Assembly (NCBI RefSeq): GCF_900457465.1
Contig: NZ_UAUU01000009.1
Coordinates: 1,116,001-1,180,000 of the forward strand
DNA from: Sphingobacterium multivorum
Lineage (GTDB): Bacteria; Bacteroidota; Bacteroidia; Sphingobacteriales; Sphingobacteriaceae
Length of the DNA stretch: 64,000 nt
Direction of reading: 5' to 3'
In this document: piece after piece, positions 17,776-27,103 of the stretch
Layout: every line of letters starts with the position of its first letter
Position numbering within the stretch: position 1 is the first letter of the stretch
Position numbers and translations under genes: made by a program
Notes under the pieces: model-generated
Seen by the model: the letters and a program-made list of their open reading frames with translations, nothing else
The model's database searches: none
Told to the model about the DNA's origin: nothing

Positions 17776-19215
17776 ATGTATAAAGTGGCAATGTATAATA
17801 CGATAAAAACACTGCTGTCCCACGGGAAATCCATACGGGAGATAGCCTCAGAACTTGGGATGTGCCGCAAGACCGTTTCCCGGATACAGAAAGCCCTTGA
17901 GCGTGGCTTAGAGGAACCTTTGCCCCAGGTAAGACCAAAGCTGCTGGATGATTATCTCGATGACATTCAGGTATATAAGGAAATGGGGCTGAGCGCGATA
18001 CTTATCCACCAGCGCCTGCATGAGCAGCACGGTTTAGATGTATCTTACCCCAGTGTTGCCAGAAGTATCGAGCGATTAAAGAAGCAGGAGGTTTTTGTGC
18101 CGCTGCACAGCGATCCGGGAGAAGAAGCACAGGTAGATTTCGGATATATGGGTACTTTCCGCAGGAATGGCCGCCCTGTTAAAGTATGGGTGTTTTCCAT
18201 GGTTCTCTCCCATAGCCGCTACAGCTTTTATAAACTGGTGACCAGCCAGCGGGTGGACGAATTTCTGGACTGCCATATCAAAGCTTTCGAGTATTTTGGG
18301 GGTGTTCCGCGTACTGTCAAACTTGACAACCTGAAATCTGGGGTGATCACTCCGGATCTTTACGAACCGGAGCTCCAGCGCAGGTATGCTGAATTTCTTT
18401 CCTACTACAGCTGTGCAGGAATTGCGTGCAGGCCACGCCGTCCACAGGATAAGGGCAAAGTTGAATCATCTATCAAATATGTAAAAAACAATTTTTTAAA
18501 GGGCTTCGATGGCAATAGCTATGAAGATCTGCTGTGCGGTCTTAAGGTCTGGAACGAAGAGACATGCAATAAGCGCGTACACGGAACCACGCGCCGTATC
18601 CCGCTTGCCGTATTTGAGCAGTATGAAAAGCATGCACTGCTTGCATTGCCCCCGGTGCGATATGAGATCCTGGAGGTCGGATCCAGAAAAGTCACCCGGC
18701 TGGCACACGTGAGCTACCGCCATAATTACTATTCGGTGCCCGCTGCCTATGCGGGCAGGACCGTCAGGCTCGAAAGCAACGGTACCTGCCTAAAAATATT
18801 TGACGGCAGCACACGCATAGCACTCCATCAGGTAAGCGCACAGATGGGCATGTACGTTTCTCTGGAGGAACACCGTCCGGATTATAAAAAGAATATCAGC
18901 AGAGAAGAATATAAGCGGCTGATGGGAAGTATCGGACCTTCTGCACTGCTCTTCTTTGAACATCTTCTGGCAGAAGTCCCTACCCACTGGAGCCCGATGA
19001 CCCGCGGGATACTTAACTTAAAAAAGCGGTTTACCGACGTGCAGATCGACCTGTCATGTAAACGCGCGCTCCATTACAGAGCCTTCAGCTACCAGCAGGT
19101 CAAACGGATCTGCGAGAACAAGCTCTACAAGCAAAATTACGAGGAAATGGTTCCTATGGTGTATTCCAGCGAATACGAACACGAACTCGGGCTATACGAC
19201 AGATTAACAAACTGA
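17776..19215 (+). CDS. istA: IS21-family transposase IstA
   Basis: 479 residues. An N-terminal helix-turn-helix (SIREIASELGMCRKTVSRIQ) is followed by the DDE integrase core: QVDFGY near 115, KLDNLK near 182 and KGKVESSIKY near 226. The C-terminal part carries RKVTRLAHVSYRHNYYSVP, typical of the family's Mu-type C domain. It looks intact. istB follows after 10 bp. The right end of the element is missing, so it may not be able to move. Confidence 0.95.
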   Translation: MYKVAMYNTIKTLLSHGKSIREIASELGMCRKTVSRIQKALERGLEEPLPQVRPKLLDDYLDDIQVYKEMGLSAILIHQRLHEQHGLDVSYPSVARSIERLKKQEVFVPLHSDPGEEAQVDFGYMGTFRRNGRPVKVWVFSMVLSHSRYSFYKLVTSQRVDEFLDCHIKAFEYFGGVPRTVKLDNLKSGVITPDLYEPELQRRYAEFLSYYSCAGIACRPRRPQDKGKVESSIKYVKNNFLKGFDGNSYEDLLCGLKVWNEETCNKRVHGTTRRIPLAVFEQYEKHALLALPPVRYEILEVGSRKVTRLAHVSYRHNYYSVPAAYAGRTVRLESNGTCLKIFDGSTRIALHQVSAQMGMYVSLEEHRPDYKKNISREEYKRLMGSIGPSALLFFEHLLAEVPTHWSPMTRGILNLKKRFTDVQIDLSCKRALHYRAFSYQQVKRICENKLYKQNYEEMVPMVYSSEYEHELGLYDRLTN

Positions 19216-19225
19216 AATAAATAAT

Positions 19226-20050
19226 ATGGAAACATTATTAGCAAATTTACGCCAGCTAAAATTGGCCACGATGGCCCAGAACCTTGAAATGAGGAACAGG
19301 CATGCCCTGGAAAAACAGATCAGCTACCTTGAATTTCTGGAGCTGCTCATCGAAGATGAAACAGTAAAAAGACAGTCCAATGGCTATCAGTCCAGACTGA
19401 AGGAATCCCGTCTGGATACGCAAAAGATCCTGGACTGTTATGACCTGAGTTACCAGCCGGACCTGGACAGAAGGCTATTGTTTGACCTGGCTTCCTGCCG
19501 GTTCATAGAACAGCGCTCCAACGCTATATTCATGGGGAAACCCGGTGTCGGAAAAACCCACCTGGCCCATGCGATCGGGCTCGAAGCGGTCAAAAGAGGT
19601 AAAAAAGTACTGTTTGTACACACAAATGAAATGGTCGAAAGACTGTTCGCATCAAGGGCAGACGGAAGTTACCAGTCCGTATTGCAGCGTTATCTAAAGC
19701 CGGACCTGCTGATACTTGATGAGCTGGGCTTCAAAAAAATGCCGCAGAACAGTCTGGAAGATTTCTTTGAGATCGTTCGCAGGAGGTACGAAACCGGGTC
19801 TATGATCATCACCACAAACCGAAACTTTGAAGACTGGGGAAACCTCTTCGGTGACAGGGTAATTGCTTCTGCTATTATAGATAGGATTGTCCATCATGCA
19901 ACAATTGTAAAACTTAATGGGAACAGCTATCGCGTAAAAAATCTTATCGAACTACAGGATCTTTTTCCTGGTGAAGATACCCCAAGGACTAGAAGAGGAC
20001 GGCCTCGAAAGCAGGAAAACGAAATCTCAGATGATCAGGATAATGAATGA
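19226..20050 (+). CDS. istB: IS21-family transposition helper ATPase IstB
   Basis: 274 residues of the DnaC-like AAA+ family. Walker A is MGKPGVGKTHLAHAI near residue 105, Walker B LLILDELGFKKM near 166, and sensor IITTNRNFEDW near 193. IstB assembles on DNA and drives target capture with IstA. The C-terminal tail is basic then acidic (TRRGRPRKQ...). It looks intact. Confidence 0.95.
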   Translation: METLLANLRQLKLATMAQNLEMRNRHALEKQISYLEFLELLIEDETVKRQSNGYQSRLKESRLDTQKILDCYDLSYQPDLDRRLLFDLASCRFIEQRSNAIFMGKPGVGKTHLAHAIGLEAVKRGKKVLFVHTNEMVERLFASRADGSYQSVLQRYLKPDLLILDELGFKKMPQNSLEDFFEIVRRRYETGSMIITTNRNFEDWGNLFGDRVIASAIIDRIVHHATIVKLNGNSYRVKNLIELQDLFPGEDTPRTRRGRPRKQENEISDDQDNE

Positions 20051-20164
20051 CAGAAGATGGCCTTTGCCGGTAAAGGAATACGCAAAAGCACCAATGGATA
20101 TAGTTCCAGGGTGAGCTATTATCAGGCTAAGCGTTGTGATGCATATTCCGATGCTCCGCACGGT

Positions 20165-20482
20165 ACTCTTCCCAGAGCAGTTTGCGGGTAACGTGTTTGC
20201 GGCCGAGTTCTTTTTCCAGATATGGTATAAGAGGCTTGAAGTCTTCGAAACGGTCCTGTAGGTAGGCGGGGGTCCTGCCGTAAAAAGCCTCTCCAGAACA
20301 GGTTCTTCCATATCCAGCAGTTCTCCGACAGGGCGGCTGATGACCTATAACTTCTGGACATAACGGTTCACCGTACCCTTATAAAGACCGATCTGCTCGG
20401 CAATCTTACGGTTGGACAGCCCCTGGAGATGTAAACGGAGTAATTGTTTTATCGTGCTCATTCTTTTTGTTTTTCCTGCCAT
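20165..20482 (-). pseudogene. Second IS21-type istA, N-terminal remnant
   Basis: The minus strand starts MAGKTKRMSTIKQLLRLHL and has the IstA helix-turn-helix (GLSNRKIAEQIGLYKGTVNR). An in-frame stop follows YVQKL at about 20345, then RPVGELLDMEEPVLERLF, a frameshift in a CCCCC tract, and YLQDRFEDFKPLIPYLEKEL up to LLWEEYRAEH. It differs from the istA at 17776 and faces the other way. Confidence 0.75.
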
Positions 20483-20542
20483 ATGCCTTTTCTTGATGGA
20501 ATTGGCAATTAAACAAAAAGCACAGAAAATAATAGGGTCCAA

Positions 20543-20820
20543 CTGGGTGCATATCCTCCGGAATCGCTGTTTATGTAGATCAAAACAACGGTTATCGTGC
20601 CTTTTCTGGGTGCACATGCTCCGGAATCGTCCCGGATCTATACCCCGATCCACCTGCTGGGTGCATATCCTCCGGAATCACGACGGAGCAGCTCCGAATT
20701 TCTCCCTAAACAGCTCCCTTTACGCTGTTTTTGGGTGCATAAATGCCGGAATGGCAGAGATATCAGCTCCTTTTCAGCCTGGATTAACAGCCGGATATTG
20801 GGTGCATATCCTCCGGATTA
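20543..20820. repeat. Five spaced copies of a ~23-bp repeat (IS21 end sites)
   Basis: Consensus YTGGGTGCATATCCTCCGGA followed by AT. Copies begin at 20543, 20606, 20657, 20731 and 20798; the fourth and second are the most diverged. Spacing is 51-74 bp with unrelated DNA between. They sit upstream of the inverted istA remnant and stop exactly at the IS1182 boundary, as expected for multiple IstA-binding sites at an IS21 left end. Irregular spacing and unequal copies rule out CRISPR. Confidence 0.8.
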
Positions 20821-20826
20821 TGCAGT

Positions 20827-21219
20827 TGTGAAGGGTGCCCACTGCGGGGGCAGTGCCATAAAGCGCAGGGAAACAGGCTGATCGAAGTCAACCACCGGCT
20901 GAACGAACTGAAAGCTAAGGCCCGCCAACGTCTTACCTCAGAAACAGGATTATACCACCGGAGTAAACGCCCCATAGAAGTGGAAGTGGTCTTCGGACAG
21001 ATGAAAAGCAACAACAAATTTAACAGGTTTACTATGAGGGGACTTGAAAAGGTAGATATTGAGTTTGCCCTCATGTGTATAGGACATAACCTCAGAAAAT
21101 GGTCGAAAAAGCTCCTGAAAACAACTTCATCAGGGCCAGATGATCAACCCAAATACAATAATCCGCTTACTTATGGCCTGCATTGGGTAAATTATCCCTA
21201 TGAACCAATGGCAGCATAA
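20827..21219 (+). pseudogene. IS1182-family transposase, C-terminal part
   Basis: Open from CEGCPLRGQCHKAQGNRLIE, through the DDE-region RRPIEVEVVFGQMKSNNKF (catalytic E) and FALMCIGHNLRKW, to the stop at 21219. The cysteine motif CxxCxxxxxC marks the family's C-terminal region. This is the other half of the gene that begins at 16632. Confidence 0.88.
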
Positions 21220-21276
21220 TCTAACCTCCTAAAAACAATAGAGTCTTAAAAACGAACAAAACTAAAGAAGGCGCCC

Positions 21277-21295
21277 TTTTTGGACACCTTCTTTT
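21277..21295. repeat. Right terminal inverted repeat of the IS1182-type element
   Basis: Pairs with 16517-16535. The adjacent AAAGAAGG at 21264 also pairs with CCTTCTTT inside this repeat, making a local hairpin that could act as a terminator for the plus-strand transposase gene. Confidence 0.85.
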
Positions 21296-21325
21296 GCACT
21301 GGGTATGTTTTTTATGCGTTAATAT

Positions 21326-23716
21326 TTATTTGTTAAATACTTTTTTCCAAAAAGATTTCTTATCATCACCGTATCTATAGCCATAGCCATAACCGTATCC
21401 ATATCCGTAACCGTAGCCTCTTTTGCCACTATTGACACCGTTAAATAAAATAGCCATATTGGACAATTTTTTTGACTGGTATATCTTCTCAATATCGGGA
21501 AGTTCGCGTTTATCCATTTTGCCTGAGCGAATGACAAAGATGGTCAGTTCGGAAACTCGATCTGTGATATAGGCATCTGCAATAATTTCCACGGGAACGC
21601 TATCAATGATAATATAATCGTATTGTTTTTTTAATTCGGCAATCAAATTATCCAAGCGATCGCTATGAAGCAATTCGACCGGGTTAGGTGCAATAACGCC
21701 AATTGGTATGATATCAATATTATCCGAGACCTCTGTTTTATAAATGACTTCCGATAGGTTAAGTTCCTTGTCCGATAAATAATGGGTGATCCCCTTTCGG
21801 ACAGGAACTGGAATACGTGAACTCAATGTCCCTTTACGCAGATCCAGATCCACCATGATGACGCGTTTATTTAAGAAGGATAGTGTTGTGGCGAGATTTA
21901 TGACACTAAAGGTTTTTCCTGCGCCAACGCGGGCCGACGAAAATGTAATCACTTTGGGAGGCACACCACCACGGGACATAAAGTTGATGTTCGTTCGTAG
22001 GATCCGGAAAGCCTCTGTCAAGGCATCCCTTCCGGTCTGACTAACGGATACATTGCCAACAGTATGTTTGTTCTTTTTTGCTAAGGGAATTTCGCCCAAA
22101 AATGGAACCGATAAGCCTTCCTCCAGGTCTTTGCGATTGCGAACCCCACTATCTACCACAAGCATTAAAATCAAAAGTAGAGAGGGAATTACTAGTCCAA
22201 TAGCCACACCTAAGCCTACTTTCTTAAATTTATTCGGATATACAGGCGCGAAAGAACCAGATGCGGGATCAATTACCTTGATGTTATCGTCGGTCATAGC
22301 TTGGTTAATGGCATTTTCCTCGCGTTTATTTAACAAGAAAACATATAAGCTTTCTTTCACTTTCTGTTGGCGCTCGATGGAAAGCACAAGTCTCTGCTTT
22401 TGCGGCATTTGACGCGATTTGCCGGAGGCTCTATTTTCCTCTTTGACCGCATTGTTCTTCTTTACCTGTAGACCGGAAATGGTATTGCCAAGTGTGCGTT
22501 CAATGCCCGAGCGCATGGTATTTAAGGATTTGTCGATCTCCTTAACGATGGGGTTTTCTGAATTCCCATCCTCCATCAGTTTATTTTTCCGTATCTGGAG
22601 GGTATTATAAGCCTGGATCTGACCTTCAATATTTCCATCAATAAGGCCTGTATTGTTCGGGATCAAGGCTGTCTGCTTGTCCGATTTGCTGAGGTAATCA
22701 CTCATCATTTCGGCTAGCTTGAGGTCGGTGTCAATTTTAGTCGCTTCTAGACGGTAAGATCTACTGTCTTCAATGTACATACCACCCACTTCGGCGACAT
22801 CCATACCATTGTTGTTGACCTTAATTTTTTCAAGATCTCCTTCAACAGAACCCAGTTCCTCACTTAGTATAGCTACCCGATTATTGATGAAATCGGCCGT
22901 ATTGCGTGCGATTTGATTTTTGTCATTGATGGAATTGATATTATAGATGCGGATCAGGTTGTTGATAATGTCTGCTGCGCGCTGTGGGTTGCTGTCTTCC
23001 ATGGCGATCTGCAGAAGTGAGGCATCATCGGTCGTCTGTGTAATACTGAGTCTACCCAACAAAGCATTGGCCATATCGATTGAAGAAAGCTTATTGACCG
23101 AAATTTCCTGATCGTAAGCCGCCTTGGTATAATAGGGTGTTGCCAAAATACGGATTCCGCCAAAGCTCGTTTTAATTGCTTTATTTAAAGGTGCGATGTA
23201 AACTTTTTCTTTGTCTTTTCCTACATTTTCCACTACGAGTACAGATTTGTTATCGCGCGGCGTAATGGTGAAAGAGAAAGATCCACTCGGATTGTAATTG
23301 ACAAATTGGACCAGAACCGGCGATTCATTATACAGTTCGTAGTCCCTTAGCTGTCGACGAACGACATAGCTTACATCGGCTTTGATGCTTTCCACCGTCT
23401 CGCGCATCAGCTCTTTAGACTTGAGCTGCAGCATTTCAGTGGCTAAATTGACCGTATTGTAACTCATTCCCGATCGAGTGAGGGTAGCCGAACTTGGTGT
23501 ATTGGCTGGAGTTTTGATCATTACGGTACTTGCCTGTCTGTAACTAAAAGTGGTTTTGCTATACTGATAATAGTAATAGCCGCCAAAAATGCATACGGAT
23601 AGTAAAAACCAGGGCCAGTGAAAAAGTAGGTATTTTATAATATCCAATACATTGAATGTACTGTTATTCTTTGCCCCGAAGAATTGGTTATTTACAACTT
23701 CTGGTCTATTTTCCAT
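21326..23716 (-). CDS. wzc: Wzc-type polysaccharide co-polymerase and tyrosine autokinase
   Basis: 796 residues. Wzz-type transmembrane segments lie at ~33-52 and ~500-520, with a large periplasmic coiled-coil region between (GNVR-type, around 250-460). The cytoplasmic BY-kinase domain has Walker A SARVGAGKT near 588, Walker A' VIMVDLDLRKG and Walker B YDYIIIDSVPVEI. The tail is a (GY)n run of about seven Gly-Tyr pairs followed by RYGDDKKSFWKK, the site of autophosphorylation. With Wza it forms the trans-envelope export machine and controls chain length. Last gene of the EPS operon before the IS. A CpsB-like phosphatase that would reverse it is broken at 13722. Confidence 0.95.
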   Translation of the reverse strand: MENRPEVVNNQFFGAKNNSTFNVLDIIKYLLFHWPWFLLSVCIFGGYYYYQYSKTTFSYRQASTVMIKTPANTPSSATLTRSGMSYNTVNLATEMLQLKSKELMRETVESIKADVSYVVRRQLRDYELYNESPVLVQFVNYNPSGSFSFTITPRDNKSVLVVENVGKDKEKVYIAPLNKAIKTSFGGIRILATPYYTKAAYDQEISVNKLSSIDMANALLGRLSITQTTDDASLLQIAMEDSNPQRAADIINNLIRIYNINSINDKNQIARNTADFINNRVAILSEELGSVEGDLEKIKVNNNGMDVAEVGGMYIEDSRSYRLEATKIDTDLKLAEMMSDYLSKSDKQTALIPNNTGLIDGNIEGQIQAYNTLQIRKNKLMEDGNSENPIVKEIDKSLNTMRSGIERTLGNTISGLQVKKNNAVKEENRASGKSRQMPQKQRLVLSIERQQKVKESLYVFLLNKREENAINQAMTDDNIKVIDPASGSFAPVYPNKFKKVGLGVAIGLVIPSLLLILMLVVDSGVRNRKDLEEGLSVPFLGEIPLAKKNKHTVGNVSVSQTGRDALTEAFRILRTNINFMSRGGVPPKVITFSSARVGAGKTFSVINLATTLSFLNKRVIMVDLDLRKGTLSSRIPVPVRKGITHYLSDKELNLSEVIYKTEVSDNIDIIPIGVIAPNPVELLHSDRLDNLIAELKKQYDYIIIDSVPVEIIADAYITDRVSELTIFVIRSGKMDKRELPDIEKIYQSKKLSNMAILFNGVNSGKRGYGYGYGYGYGYGYRYGDDKKSFWKKVFNK

Positions 23717-23721
23717 AAAAA

Positions 23722-24516
23722 TTATCGAGTTGCTATAGCTACAAATGAGACAATAAGAGAAACAAACCCAGTCATTATACCGATTACCCGCCAGGTATTG
23801 TCCGATTTAACTGTGACTTGACCATCGCGGGGTTGTACATAGACGATATCATTTTGTTTTAACTGAAAAGTTGGCGAGTTGAAAATATCTTTGGATTCAA
23901 TATCATTGACATACATTTTTCGGACGCCATTTTCTTCCCGGATGACCATAACTCTGTCAGTCGCGGCATTTTTACTGACCCCGCCTTGTTGGGCTATGGC
24001 TTCCAATAGATTAATGCGTGAGTCAGGGACATTTAAAACACCGTTTCCAACTTCTCCAAGCATATTGATTTTCATATTCATCAGTTCGACCTTGATAATT
24101 GGATCTGCAATATATTTTTCATCTTTTAACCTTTTGGCAATCATTGTTCTGATCTCTGCCAGAGACTTATTTTCTACTGCCAGATTACCAAAAACGGGAA
24201 ATTCAATATTTCCTTCATTGTTAACTAAATAACCTCGTTCGATTAAGGCACTTTGGTTAGTCCCTGTCATTACTTCTCCATTGTTACTAACGCGGTATGC
24301 ACCCAAAGCATCATTAAAAGGTGCCGCTAATTCGGCTTTTTTTGCGCTGATGATAATACTTAAGCGATCACCTTTTTGGATCTTCAACGGGGTAATTTCC
24401 GGAATTGCATAGGCCGCATTGGGCTCCATATCCTTCACATAGACGATTTTTCGAATTTTACAGGAGTTAAAAACCAGCATGCCCAATAGACAAAGTCCAA
24501 GCAATACTTTATTCAT
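23722..24516 (-). CDS. wza: Wza-type polysaccharide export lipoprotein
   Basis: 264 residues. Lipoprotein signal LLGLCLLGMLVFNSC, then the polysaccharide export domain (LKIQKGDRLSIIISAKKAEL near 45) and SLBB-type beta-grasp repeats (MNMKINMLGEVGNGVLNVPD, VYVQPRDGQ). A C-terminal hydrophobic helix (WRVIGIMTGFVSLIVSFVAI) could span the outer membrane as in Wza. It is five bases upstream of wzc and its start overlaps the stop of the kinase gene at 24509. Confidence 0.93.
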   Translation of the reverse strand: MNKVLLGLCLLGMLVFNSCKIRKIVYVKDMEPNAAYAIPEITPLKIQKGDRLSIIISAKKAELAAPFNDALGAYRVSNNGEVMTGTNQSALIERGYLVNNEGNIEFPVFGNLAVENKSLAEIRTMIAKRLKDEKYIADPIIKVELMNMKINMLGEVGNGVLNVPDSRINLLEAIAQQGGVSKNAATDRVMVIREENGVRKMYVNDIESKDIFNSPTFQLKQNDIVYVQPRDGQVTVKSDNTWRVIGIMTGFVSLIVSFVAIATR

Positions 24517-25465
24517 AGCTTATTGTTTTAGTTTTTGATTTTATTTCTTTATAACATAGTAAGGCCGCTGCTTGATCTGGAAGACAGTCCAATAGGCCAA
24601 TGGGAATCTGATCGATAATTTCAGATACGGTGTTGTTCATCAGGTCGAAAAGTCTTCTATTCCAACGAATGGAAGAGGTACTGGGCAGGAGGCCAATAAA
24701 AGCTTGTGTGTCGGATAGCCAAGCCAGTTTATTTTCTGGGGCCTGGCGTAATCGGATAATAGCCGTTAGATTGGATTTTTCATTTTTGTAGCAGGGCGTC
24801 TTTCCGCTCCAGGGCGTACCAAAAATCTCGACCTCATTGTTATCGTTGATCCTGATGACCGGATTATCATCATTCAATAGACTCGTGCCCGGGATATGCT
24901 GAAGCCAAAGACGACTATGTGTACTTTTACCTGTACCGCTCTTTCCTAAGAATACAAAAGCTTTATTACCTTGTTTAATCACAGAACCATGGATCATGAT
25001 GGTGCGATAAGGTAATACAGCCTGGCCATAAGATACCATCATAAGCCATGACAGGATGCCATTTTGTTGTTCTTTGTCGACAATGTTTGCAAATATTTTA
25101 GCTTTTTTAAAATCTTTGCTGCTAAACATTTTCCAATTCATCTGGCCCTTCTCACCCAAGACTGTCGTAATATAATGTTCTTCCGATTCTTCAAAGCAAA
25201 ACCGATTTTCCCATAAGATCGAAATATCACTCAGCAACTTTGACTCGAAAGGCGATGGTGGGGCTTTTTGTAGGATGATATCCGTATGAATTAAGATATT
25301 TTCTTTATCATCAGTCGGATCGCAAATAAAAGGTTCAAAACTCGGCAAATAGTCTTGCAAGATAATTTCGTCCGGGAAATTAATTTTCAATAGATGTCCC
25401 GCGATCCGATAGTATTGGTTTTTATTGGATTTGGAAGCTATTATATGTTTAGTTTGACTTTTCAC
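24509..25465 (-). CDS. HprK-like serine kinase of a PqqD-linked system
   Basis: 318 residues. P-loop FLGKSGTGKSTHSRLWLQ near 172, LLNDDNPVIRI near 196, then IFGTPWSGK and KSNLTAIIRLRQAP, the signature of small HprK-related kinases. In lasso peptides such as paeninodin a relative phosphorylates the precursor's last residue; other relatives travel with PqqD and a nucleotidyltransferase in systems of unknown function. The N-terminal 150 residues are unlike HPr kinase. It overlaps wza by 8 bp and follows the ABC exporter by 10 bp, so all are one operon. Substrate unknown; the GIAAGS peptides are candidates. Confidence 0.8.
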   Translation of the reverse strand: MKSQTKHIIASKSNKNQYYRIAGHLLKINFPDEIILQDYLPSFEPFICDPTDDKENILIHTDIILQKAPPSPFESKLLSDISILWENRFCFEESEEHYITTVLGEKGQMNWKMFSSKDFKKAKIFANIVDKEQQNGILSWLMMVSYGQAVLPYRTIMIHGSVIKQGNKAFVFLGKSGTGKSTHSRLWLQHIPGTSLLNDDNPVIRINDNNEVEIFGTPWSGKTPCYKNEKSNLTAIIRLRQAPENKLAWLSDTQAFIGLLPSTSSIRWNRRLFDLMNNTVSEIIDQIPIGLLDCLPDQAAALLCYKEIKSKTKTISYE

Positions 25466-25475
25466 TTGGTTAAAT

Positions 25476-27101
25476 TTAAGAAATAAAGATACGCTGTGTG
25501 CACCGTTCTGTCAAATTTAAATCATGGGTCACAAAAATTAATATTTTATTTTTACCAAACTGGATCAGATTTTCCATTAGCTTTTCTGCGGTAGCTTGAT
25601 CTAAAGCAGAAGTGATTTCATCAAAAAGATAACAGCTACGGTCGCATAAAACAGCCCTAGCGATAGCAATACGCTGTGCCTGTCCTTCGGAAAGGCCGTA
25701 GCCTGATTCACCTATTATGGTATCCAAGCCCAATGGCAGTTCATACACAAAATTGGCACAGGCAGTTTCTAGGGCCGATTTATACTGTTTTTCGTTGTAC
25801 TGTTTCGTTGAAGAAAGCAGGTTTTCGCGTATCGTTCCCGAAAAAAGTTTATCACCTTGTGGGACGTAACCAAAATTGATGCGATGACGCGCTGTTAAAG
25901 GAATCTGTTTTTCTTCTGTAACAATATGTACCGATCCAGCCGTCGTTTTCAAAAGTGCGAGTAGAATTCGGATAAGGGTTGTTTTGCCCCGTCCGCTTGG
26001 TCCAATGAGTGCCGTGGGTTCATTTTTTTTGAACATAGCGTTAAAAGCATTTAAAACCGGTATCTCATCGTATTTAAAACTAATGTTCTGGAGCAGCAGG
26101 CTTGTCGGAGCGGAAATGACTTCTGCATGATCTATTTCTTCTATTTCTTCAATTTCCAATACCTGTAGGCGCTCTACTGAGGTGCGAAAACGTATGAAGG
26201 CAGGTACAAATCCAAGGAGTTGTAATACAGGTCCCTGAATCCTGCTGACAAGTTGTAGAAATGCTGTTAAGGTGCCAAAGCTGATCAAATGTGCCTGCAA
26301 TTGAAGTACCCCCCATACAAATGTAAATAAGAAGCCTGCATTCACTGTCGATTTCATAATGCCCTGTGATAAGGTAGAGAAGTTTAATAATCGTAGCTTT
26401 AGACGGTATGTGTTATTTTGTGCCGCATCAAGTTTTTGCCATCGGATCTGATGTAGACCTAATGCCTTAATTGACATTCTAAAGCGCAAATTCTCTTGCA
26501 CGACATGACCAAATTCACTATCTGCCTGCTTAAGCTCCTGTGTTAATTTGCGATATCTCCGGAAATATAATTTGGAGAGCGCCACGAGTGGTGAAATAGC
26601 CAGAATAAGGACAGCGAGTTTAGGATCCAATAACCAAAGAAAGGTGAAAGATGCCAGAAGTTTGATGCAAGTGAGCATTGAATTCCAAAAAGTATAACCG
26701 ACCATTTGAACGATTTCATTACAATCGCTTTGAATTCTAACCTGGATATCGCCAGTGTGCCATTTTTTGATTACTTGCCAGGTGGACAATAACTGCCTAT
26801 GCATGATTCCGTTCTGAAGCTTAATCAACATTGACGCGCGCATTTTTTCGTTTGTGCGATTCGAAATAAGCTGTACCATAATGCCCAATAGAATACTTCC
26901 TCCTGTCCAGATCAGGGCCTGCTCGACCTGTAATCTCGTCCCGTGTATTGCATAATCGACAGCCTTTTTTGACCAATAGACAAAAGACAGGGAAAAGAAG
27001 ATTCCTACTAATTCCAATAAAAGAAATATCATCAGCGGTAACCGATAAGGTTTGAGTAGCGCTATTGACCAGTGCAAATAATGGCTTGGCGATTTTTCCA
27101 T
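25476..27101 (-). CDS. ABC exporter, fused membrane and ATPase domains
   Basis: 541 residues. Type IV exporter membrane domain with about six helices (residues ~15-300), then the ATPase: Walker A GPSGRGKTTLIR near 367, signature GLSEGQAQRIAIARA and Walker B YLFDEITSAL. It has no N-terminal C39 peptidase domain. Exporters of this type move peptides or lipids as homodimers. It sits between the nucleotidyltransferase (2 bp away) and the HprK-like kinase and is separate from the Wzm/Wzt exporter of the locus. A peptide cargo is inferred from this company. Confidence 0.9.
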   Translation of the reverse strand: MEKSPSHYLHWSIALLKPYRLPLMIFLLLELVGIFFSLSFVYWSKKAVDYAIHGTRLQVEQALIWTGGSILLGIMVQLISNRTNEKMRASMLIKLQNGIMHRQLLSTWQVIKKWHTGDIQVRIQSDCNEIVQMVGYTFWNSMLTCIKLLASFTFLWLLDPKLAVLILAISPLVALSKLYFRRYRKLTQELKQADSEFGHVVQENLRFRMSIKALGLHQIRWQKLDAAQNNTYRLKLRLLNFSTLSQGIMKSTVNAGFLFTFVWGVLQLQAHLISFGTLTAFLQLVSRIQGPVLQLLGFVPAFIRFRTSVERLQVLEIEEIEEIDHAEVISAPTSLLLQNISFKYDEIPVLNAFNAMFKKNEPTALIGPSGRGKTTLIRILLALLKTTAGSVHIVTEEKQIPLTARHRINFGYVPQGDKLFSGTIRENLLSSTKQYNEKQYKSALETACANFVYELPLGLDTIIGESGYGLSEGQAQRIAIARAVLCDRSCYLFDEITSALDQATAEKLMENLIQFGKNKILIFVTHDLNLTERCTQRIFIS

Positions 27102-27103
27102 TT

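Larger units (their letters stand above)
16517..21295 (+). mobile_element. IS1182-family element interrupted by two IS21-family remnants
   Basis: Outer ends are a 19-bp inverted repeat (AAAAGAAGGTGTC, one T/C difference, then AAAAA). The transposase gene starts at 16632 and resumes at 20827; about 60 codons of its middle are missing. Between the parts are a left end plus istAB of one IS21-type element and the inverted left end of a second. The whole sits between wzc and the minus-strand peptide gene. Confidence 0.85.

Noticed and set aside
20543..20820. Possible CRISPR array (five repeats of ~23 bp)
   Set aside because: Spacing varies from 51 to 74 bp start to start, repeats are unequal, no cas genes, and the repeats end exactly at an IS boundary; IS21 end sites explain them.
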